Shown here piece by piece: positions 34,558 to 39,276 of a stretch of DNA of 39,276 nt. Within the stretch, counting starts at the first letter, position 1. Every line of letters starts with the position of its first letter. The stretch is taken from NCBI GenBank assembly GCA_903839865.1, contig CAIMEE010000139.1, forward strand, positions 1 to 39,276, given 5' to 3'. Source of the stretch: Enhydrobacter aerosaccus (GTDB lineage: Bacteria > Pseudomonadota > Alphaproteobacteria > Reyranellales > Reyranellaceae). Position numbers and translations under genes: made by a program. The notes under the pieces are model-generated. The model did no database searches, was not told where the DNA came from, and saw only the letters and a list, made by a program, of their open reading frames with translations.

Positions 34558-36501
34558 TCAGGCGGCGCGCTTGCCGCCTGATTTTCCGCCCGTCTTGGCG
34601 CCGGCCTTGGCATTGCTGCCGCTGCCGCGCTTGCCCTCGCGGGCGGCACGCAGTTCCTTCTGTTCGTCTTCGTCGAACAGGGAGGCGAGCTGTTCCATCA
34701 TCGTGCCGCCCCGCTGGTCGGCATCGACGATGGTGACGGCCTTGCGATAGTAGCGCGTGACATCGTGGCCGATGCCGATGGCGACTAGCTCGACCGGCGA
34801 GCGCGTCTCGATCCAGTCGATGACGTCGCGCAGGTGGCGCTCGAGATAGTTGCCCGGGTTGACCGACAGCGTGGAGTCGTCGACCGGCGCGCCGTCGGAG
34901 ATCACCATCATGATCTTGCGCTCTTCCGGCCGCGGCAGCAGGCGGTTGTGCGCCCACAAGAGCGCCTCGCCGTCGATGTTTTCCTTGAGTATGCCTTCGC
35001 GCAGCATCAGGCCCAGGTTCTTGCGCGCGCGGCGCCACGGCGCGTCGGCCGGCTTGTAGATGATGTGGCGCAGGTCGTTGAGGCGGCCCGGATTGGCGGG
35101 CTTGCCGGCGGCGAGCCACTGCTCGCGGCTCTGGCCGCCCTTCCAGGCGCGCGTCGTGAAGCCCAGAATCTCGACCTTGACGCCACAGCGCTCGAGCGTG
35201 CGCGCCAGGATGTCGGCGCTCATCGCCGCGACCGTGATCGGCCGGCCGCGCATGGAGCCCGAGTTGTCGATCAGCAGCGACACAACGGTGTCGCGGAAGT
35301 TGGTGTCCTTTTCCTTCTTGAACGACAGCGCATGCATCGGGTTGGTGATGATGCGCGTGAGCCGCGCCGCGTCGAGCGTGCCCTCGTCGAGATCGAAGTC
35401 CCAGGAACGGTTTTGTTGTGCCATCAGGCGGCGCTGCAGGCGGTTGGCGAGCTTGCCGATCACACCCTGAAGGTGCGCGAGCTGCTGGTCGAGATGGTTG
35501 CGCAGGCGGCCGAGTTCCTCTGCGTCGCACAGCATGTCGGCCTCGACGACCTCGTCGTGCTTGACCGTATAGGCGTGATATTGCTGGCCCGCGGGCTCGT
35601 TGCTGAGGGCGCCCGGCGGCAGCCACGGACGCTCGGCGCGGCCCGGTTCCTCCTCGTCGCCCGAGCCCATCTGCATCTCGGTCTGGGCCTGGTCGGCGGA
35701 GGTCTCCGACGCGTCTTCCTGCTCGGAAGAGTCCTCGGTCTCCTCGCCCTGGGCGCCGTAGCCCTGGGTCTCGCTCGAATCGCTCTGGTCGTCGCCGGTC
35801 TCGTTCGACTGACCGTCGGCGTTTTCCTGGTCCTGGCTGTCCTCGGGATCGTCGTCCTGCAGGTCGGCCGTCTCGTCGCCGAGCTTGAGGTCGCGGATCA
35901 GCTGGCGCGCGGCGCGCGCGAAGGCATCCTGGTTGCCGAGCGAATCACGCAGTTTCTGGAAATCGCGGCCGGCCGCCGATTCGATGTCGGCGCGCCACAT
36001 GTCGACCATCGCCTTGGCCGATTCGGGCGGCGCGGCACCGAGCAGCTGCTCGCGCGCGATCAGGCCGATCACGTCGGCGATCGGAGCGTCGTCCTTGGAC
36101 TTGATGCGGGCATGGCCACGCTGGTCGGAGCGCTGGCGGTAGAGGGCCGAGAGATTGTCGGCGACGCCCGCCATCTTCTTGGCGCCCAGCGACTCGACGC
36201 GGACCTGTTCCACCGCCTCGAAGATCGCGCGCGCGGTCTCGCCGCGCGGCACGCGGCGGAGATGCATCTTGCGATCGTGATGGCGCAGCTTCAGCGCCAT
36301 CGAGTCGGCCTCGCCGCGGACACGGCTCACATCCTCGACCGGCAGGTCGCGCGCCGGCACCGTAATGCGTGCCTCAGTTCCCAACAGCGATCCGCCGTCG
36401 GGCACGAAGGCCACGTTCACTTCCTTGCGTGCCACCGCCCGCATGGTGGTGGCGGTGACGCGGCGGAATTCCTCGAGTGGCGTGGAGTCTTTGGCGGCCA
36501 T
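34558..36501 (-). CDS. cobT: Aerobic cobaltochelatase subunit CobT
   Basis: The 647-residue protein has an N-terminal AAA-interacting region, a long acidic low-complexity stretch (about 207-285, D/E/S/Q-rich) and a C-terminal von Willebrand A domain with MIDAS motif D412-N-S-G-S416. With CobS and CobN it inserts cobalt into hydrogenobyrinate a,c-diamide in the aerobic B12 pathway; CobN is not in the window. It follows cobS with a 15-bp gap, so the two are co-transcribed. The length and the acidic linker are as in other alphaproteobacteria. Confidence 0.97.
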   Translation of the reverse strand: MAAKDSTPLEEFRRVTATTMRAVARKEVNVAFVPDGGSLLGTEARITVPARDLPVEDVSRVRGEADSMALKLRHHDRKMHLRRVPRGETARAIFEAVEQVRVESLGAKKMAGVADNLSALYRQRSDQRGHARIKSKDDAPIADVIGLIAREQLLGAAPPESAKAMVDMWRADIESAAGRDFQKLRDSLGNQDAFARAARQLIRDLKLGDETADLQDDDPEDSQDQENADGQSNETGDDQSDSSETQGYGAQGEETEDSSEQEDASETSADQAQTEMQMGSGDEEEPGRAERPWLPPGALSNEPAGQQYHAYTVKHDEVVEADMLCDAEELGRLRNHLDQQLAHLQGVIGKLANRLQRRLMAQQNRSWDFDLDEGTLDAARLTRIITNPMHALSFKKEKDTNFRDTVVSLLIDNSGSMRGRPITVAAMSADILARTLERCGVKVEILGFTTRAWKGGQSREQWLAAGKPANPGRLNDLRHIIYKPADAPWRRARKNLGLMLREGILKENIDGEALLWAHNRLLPRPEERKIMMVISDGAPVDDSTLSVNPGNYLERHLRDVIDWIETRSPVELVAIGIGHDVTRYYRKAVTIVDADQRGGTMMEQLASLFDEDEQKELRAAREGKRGSGSNAKAGAKTGGKSGGKRAA

Positions 36502-36516
36502 GGGGGCCCTCTTTCC

Positions 36517-37521
36517 TTAGTGCAGCTTCCCGCCCTTGCCGCTGGATGCCGGCAATTCCTTGCCGAAGCAGCGCTGGTAGTACTCGGCGAGCGTCGAGCG
36601 CTCGACCTCGTCGCACTTGTTGAGGAAGGTGAGACGGAAGGCAAAGCCCACGTCGCCGCCGAAGATGCGCGCGTTCTCGGCCCAGGTGATCACCGTACGC
36701 GGCGACATCACGGTCGAGATGTCGCCGGCGATGAAGCCTGCGCGCGTCAGATCGGCGAGCGCCACCATGGCAGAGATGACCTTGCGGCCCTCGTCGTTGT
36801 CCATCGTCGGCGTCTTGGCGGCCACGATGTTCACTTCCTGGTCGTGCGGCAGGTAGTTCAGCGTGGTCACGATCGACCAGCGGTCCATCTGACCCTGGTT
36901 GATCTGCTGCGTGCCGTGATAGAGGCCGGTCGTGTCGCCGAGGCCGACCGTGTTGGCGGTCGAGAAAAGGCGGAACGCGGGATGCGGATGAATGACCTTG
37001 TTCTGGTCGAGCAGGGTGAGCTTGCCGTCGACTTCCAGAACGCGCTGGATCACGAACATCACGTCGGCGCGGCCGGCGTCGTATTCGTCGAACACCAGCG
37101 CCGTCGGGTTCTGAAGCGCCCACGGCAGGATGCCTTCACGGAACTCTGTGATCTGCTTGCCGTCCTTGAGGACGATCGCATCCTTGCCGATCAGGTCGAT
37201 ACGGGAAATGTGGCTGTCGAGGTTGATGCGCAGGCAAGGCCAGTTGAGGCGCGCCGCGACCTGCTCGATATGGGTCGATTTGCCGGTGCCGTGATAGCCC
37301 TGGACCATGACGCGGCGGTTGTGGGCGAAGCCCGCGAGGATCGCCATCGTGGTGTCATGATCGAAAAGGTAAGCTTCATCGATCGGCGGCACATGCTCGG
37401 TGGCCGTGCTGAAGGCGGGCACCTCCATGTCGGTATCGATGCCGAAGAGCTGGCGGGCGGAAACCTTGATGTCCGGCATGCCCGTAACGGTCGGCCGAGC
37501 GGCGGTCGCTGAAGAAGCCAT
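36517..37521 (-). CDS. cobS: Aerobic cobaltochelatase subunit CobS
   Basis: The 334-residue AAA+ ATPase has Walker [10 protein letters not shown] (75-83), Walker B ALVFDEYD (141-148) and the CobS-type start [24 protein letters not shown]. It powers the CobNST chelatase together with CobT. The ATG at 37521 is the start just before the conserved N-terminus; the frame stays open upstream into the spacer but is not conserved-looking there. No B12 riboswitch was seen upstream. Confidence 0.97.
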   Translation of the reverse strand: MASSATAARPTVTGMPDIKVSARQLFGIDTDMEVPAFSTATEHVPPIDEAYLFDHDTTMAILAGFAHNRRVMVQGYHGTGKSTHIEQVAARLNWPCLRINLDSHISRIDLIGKDAIVLKDGKQITEFREGILPWALQNPTALVFDEYDAGRADVMFVIQRVLEVDGKLTLLDQNKVIHPHPAFRLFSTANTVGLGDTTGLYHGTQQINQGQMDRWSIVTTLNYLPHDQEVNIVAAKTPTMDNDEGRKVISAMVALADLTRAGFIAGDISTVMSPRTVITWAENARIFGGDVGFAFRLTFLNKCDEVERSTLAEYYQRCFGKELPASSGKGGKLH

Positions 37522-37533
37522 CACACGTGTCCC

Positions 37534-37563
37534 ACATAACAAAGCCCGCCAAATTGCGGGCTT
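37534..37563 (-). terminator. Intrinsic terminator of the DnaJ-like gene
   Basis: On the minus strand AAGCCCGC and GCGGGCTT form a perfect 8-bp stem with an AATTTG loop, followed by TGTTATG. It lies 70 bp after the DnaJ-like stop and 13 bp before the cobS start, so cobST probably has its own promoter inside the spacer. GCCAAATTG-like words repeat three times here (37548, 37580, 37602). Confidence 0.7.
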
Positions 37564-37634
37564 AAAACGATAGTCGCAGGCCAAATTGTGCATCGCAAGC
37601 GGCCAATTGCGGGGTCTGCCCCAAAGCGAGCTAA

Positions 37635-38207
37635 TCACACCGCTCTGAGGTTTTCCGAGGCCCGCAGGGTGGAATAGGCGGCGTTGATTTCCTTAAATTT
37701 TTCCTCGGCCTCGCGAGCGCCCCCATTGGCGTCCGGATGGTGCAGTTTCACCAATTCCTTGTAACGAGATTTCACTTCTGCCCGGGTCACCGGCCACGAA
37801 AGTTCAAGGACCTGCATGGCGTCCCGCTCGGCCGGTGTCAGTTGCTCGCTGCCATCCATCTTGGGGGGTGGTTTTTCACCCAGCCCAGCGTCGTCGGCGA
37901 GACCCAGAGGGTCATGAAGATGGGGGCCGCCGCTGCGCCGGCCGCCCAGCGGCCAGACCGGGCGCCGCCAGGTCGTGTCGGCGCGGATGTGCTGTTCGAT
38001 GGCATCGGCGTCGAGACCGGCGAAATAGTCCCACTTCTTGTTGTATTCCCGGACGTGCTCCAGGCAAAACCAGCGGTATTCGTTCAGCCGGTCGCGGGCG
38101 AGGGGCGCACGGAATTCGCCATGCAGGCGGCACCCCGGCGCTTCGCAGACCTTCTGGAAGGGCTTGGGCGCGGTTTCCGCCAGAGGGTTCGCTCGCCGTC
38201 GAGACAT
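37635..38207 (-). CDS. DnaJ-domain protein with N-terminal Cys/His region
   Basis: The 190-residue protein has a C-terminal J-domain (about 130-185) with H157-P-D159 in [10 protein letters not shown], so it can stimulate DnaK. The N-terminus carries C21, C26, C48 and H51 ([22 protein letters not shown]), a possible zinc site. There is no G/F or zinc-finger region as in full DnaJ. The ATG at 38207 gives a basic MSRRRANPL start; the open frame continues upstream without support. It sits between bolA and cobS, the usual alphaproteobacterial order. Confidence 0.9.
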   Translation of the reverse strand: MSRRRANPLAETAPKPFQKVCEAPGCRLHGEFRAPLARDRLNEYRWFCLEHVREYNKKWDYFAGLDADAIEQHIRADTTWRRPVWPLGGRRSGGPHLHDPLGLADDAGLGEKPPPKMDGSEQLTPAERDAMQVLELSWPVTRAEVKSRYKELVKLHHPDANGGAREAEEKFKEINAAYSTLRASENLRAV

Positions 38208-38254
38208 TCGTCTAATATGTGTTCCGGCGACTGGGCCGGCAAGAGAGGCAAAAG

Positions 38255-38542
38255 ATGGGCACGGTGGCGACGACGATTGACAACAAGCTCCGCGCACGTT
38301 TCGCGCCGGCGCGGCTCAAGATCGAGGACGAGTCGCACAAGCATCGCGGCCATGTCGGTCATCGCGAGGGCGGAGAGACGCACTTTCACGTCGAGATCGT
38401 GTCGGCGGCCTTCGAGGGACAAAGCCGCGTGGCGCGCCAGCGGCTGGTCTACGACACTTTGAAGGACGATATGGCGCCGGGTGGCATCCACGCACTCGCC
38501 CTGACGACGCTGACGCCGGCCGAGGCGGAGAAGCGCGGCTAG
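38255..38542 (+). CDS. BolA-family protein
   Basis: The 95-residue protein has the class II KH-like BolA fold: TTIDNKLRARFAPARLKIEDESHKHRGHVGHREGGETHFHVEIVSAAFEGQSRVARQRLVYDTLKDDM. The invariant H and the GGETHFHV loop that bind Fe-S with glutaredoxin are present. BolA proteins work with monothiol glutaredoxins in iron-sulphur or iron regulation. The ATG at 38255 follows AAAAG; the start is divergent from the DnaJ-like gene across 47 bp. Its last 4 bp overlap the end of the DUF2889 gene. Confidence 0.95.
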   Translation: MGTVATTIDNKLRARFAPARLKIEDESHKHRGHVGHREGGETHFHVEIVSAAFEGQSRVARQRLVYDTLKDDMAPGGIHALALTTLTPAEAEKRG

Positions 38543-39192
38543 CCTTCCATCTCGATCTTCTTGCCCTTGGCTGCGGCCCGCACGTCTTCTGCGTCGGGGC
38601 CGGTATAGAAGTCCGGTACCCAGCGCTTGGTGACTTCGCTGTCCGACGCCCATGTATGGCAGCTGTCGAGCATGTAGGGCTTGCGCCGCGGCTTGTCGGC
38701 GGCCTCGTGTGATGGTGGCGGCAGGGTGCCCATCCTGGCGCGATGCGCCTTGTTCAGTTCCTGCGCCCTCTTCGAAGCGACGGTCTGGAACGCCGTCGTT
38801 GCGACCGGACCCAGCAGCTCGACAATGTGCGTGCAGCCGTGCACGCCGCCCACCCGTTCGCGCACGGCGCGATTGAAGCCGCCGCCGATGCGCAGACCGA
38901 TGAGCTTCTTGAAGTCGGGCGTGATGCCGCCGCACATCTGGTAGGGCGACTTGTCGGTCACCGCCTCGACATCGACGATCGTGAACTTGTGGTCGATCGT
39001 GAGGCGGATCGACATGTCGTGCACGAAGTCACCGGGCTTGAGCGGGCCGCGCCATTCGTTGGCATGCTCGTAGCTCTTCTCGTCGGTGATGTGGCCTTCG
39101 ATGTCCCAGAGTCCATCCTCGCGGAAGAAACCCTGGCAGGTGACGCGACGCGTGTGCAGATGCTGTCGCCCGACCGGCGGCGAAAGCGGCAT
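38539..39192 (-). CDS. DUF2889 domain protein
   Basis: 217 residues from ATG 39192; GAGAGGA gives better spacing there than to the ATG at 39198. The DUF2889 pattern is clear: HTRRVTCQGFFREDGLWDIEGHITDEKSYEHANEWRGPLKPGDFVHDMSIRLTIDHKFTIVDVEAVTDKSPYQMCGGITPDFKKLIGLRIGGGFNRAVRERVGGVHGCTHIVELL. The conserved H, C and GCTH residues suggest metal binding. Function is unknown, though the family is often linked to aromatic or acyl-CoA catabolism. Confidence 0.9.
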   Translation of the reverse strand: MPLSPPVGRQHLHTRRVTCQGFFREDGLWDIEGHITDEKSYEHANEWRGPLKPGDFVHDMSIRLTIDHKFTIVDVEAVTDKSPYQMCGGITPDFKKLIGLRIGGGFNRAVRERVGGVHGCTHIVELLGPVATTAFQTVASKRAQELNKAHRARMGTLPPPSHEAADKPRRKPYMLDSCHTWASDSEVTKRWVPDFYTGPDAEDVRAAAKGKKIEMEG

Positions 39193-39228
39193 GGTCATTC
39201 CTCTCGTAAAATACCCGAACTAAAGGCG

Positions 39229-39276
39229 TTAAGCCGCCTGTATGGCGGCCGGCGGCACGATGCGCAACTCGGCGAT
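39229..39276 (-). CDS. C-terminal end of an unidentified minus-strand gene
   Basis: The last 48 bp of the window read as an open minus-strand frame ending IAELRIVPPAAIQAA and a TAA at 39231-39229. The stretch before the DUF2889 gene is then a 36-bp spacer. The fragment is too short to name and may be chance, but its position and open frame fit the next gene of a minus-strand operon. Confidence 0.4.
   Translation of the reverse strand: MAELRIVPPAAIQAA

Noticed and set aside
34834-37512. Plus-strand open frame of 892 codons opposite cobT and cobS
   Set aside because: Both cob genes are unmistakable on the minus strand; the opposite frame is a high-GC shadow without any motif.
37522-37634. Possible cobalamin riboswitch upstream of cobS
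   Set aside because: The spacer is only 113 bp and shows no B12-box-like sequence or the multi-stem layout; one hairpin is a terminator for the upstream gene.

Overview
The window is about 39 kb of high-GC, gene-dense chromosomal DNA from an alphaproteobacterium. The clearest lineage marker is the right end: rpmB, an esterase-like lipoprotein, cobT, cobS, a DnaJ-like protein and bolA, an order known from alphaproteobacterial chromosomes. An Atm1-type exporter, a MeaB/methylmalonyl-CoA mutase pair, an intracellular PHA depolymerase and two orphan Bug-type solute receptors fit a soil or freshwater heterotroph of the Reyranella/Bradyrhizobium kind. That genus-level guess is inference. I saw no rRNA, tRNA, CRISPR array, phage or transposase gene.

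Layout. 1-2008: the start of an ABC solute-binding protein diverges from an Acg-type nitroreductase-like protein and a MarR regulator; two in-phase palindromes lie at the promoter. 1968-5159: TetR diverging from a sterol-desaturase-family hydroxylase, then an atypical SDR, a PNPOx-like flavoprotein and a small glycine-zipper lipoprotein. 5214-8069: DUF4345 membrane protein, NAD(P)H:quinone oxidoreductase-like protein, class IV aminotransferase and EamA transporter. 8166-9256: two paralogous secreted YXWGXW-repeat proteins, each followed by a terminator. 9296-11728: DapA-family lyase/dehydratase and galactarate-dehydratase-like UxaA protein, probably a sugar-acid module. 11979-12185: cold-shock protein with a long leader. 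12285-15518: amidase, Bug receptor and SDR operon. 15540-17875: Cu/Zn superoxide dismutase and a multidomain adenylate cyclase. 17872-20830 (minus): Bug receptor, D-cysteine desulfhydrase-like enzyme and HSL-type hydrolase. 20959-24121: DUF3833 protein, GST, PHA depolymerase and LysE exporter. 24172-26328: methylmalonyl-CoA mutase. 26587-27411 (minus): DUF3108 protein. 27516-33118: a compact five-gene operon (Atm1, two duplicated MFS transporters, MeaB, YcgN-like cysteine-cluster protein). 33195-39276: rpmB and the cobST/dnaJ-like/bolA region.

How the genes fit together. Most of the window is housekeeping and catabolic metabolism: sugar-acid breakdown, amide and amino-acid catabolism, propionate/methylmalonyl-CoA flow with its B12-dependent mutase, the MeaB chaperone and CobST cobalt insertion, and PHA mobilisation. 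I do not see a defence system or a large novel cluster. The points worth a second look are regulatory DNA (tandem ATTC-N4-GAAT palindromes, a hairpin over a ribosome-binding site, a three-part alternative pairing after rpmB, and two palindrome-rich spacers) and several proteins with unusual active sites or architectures.
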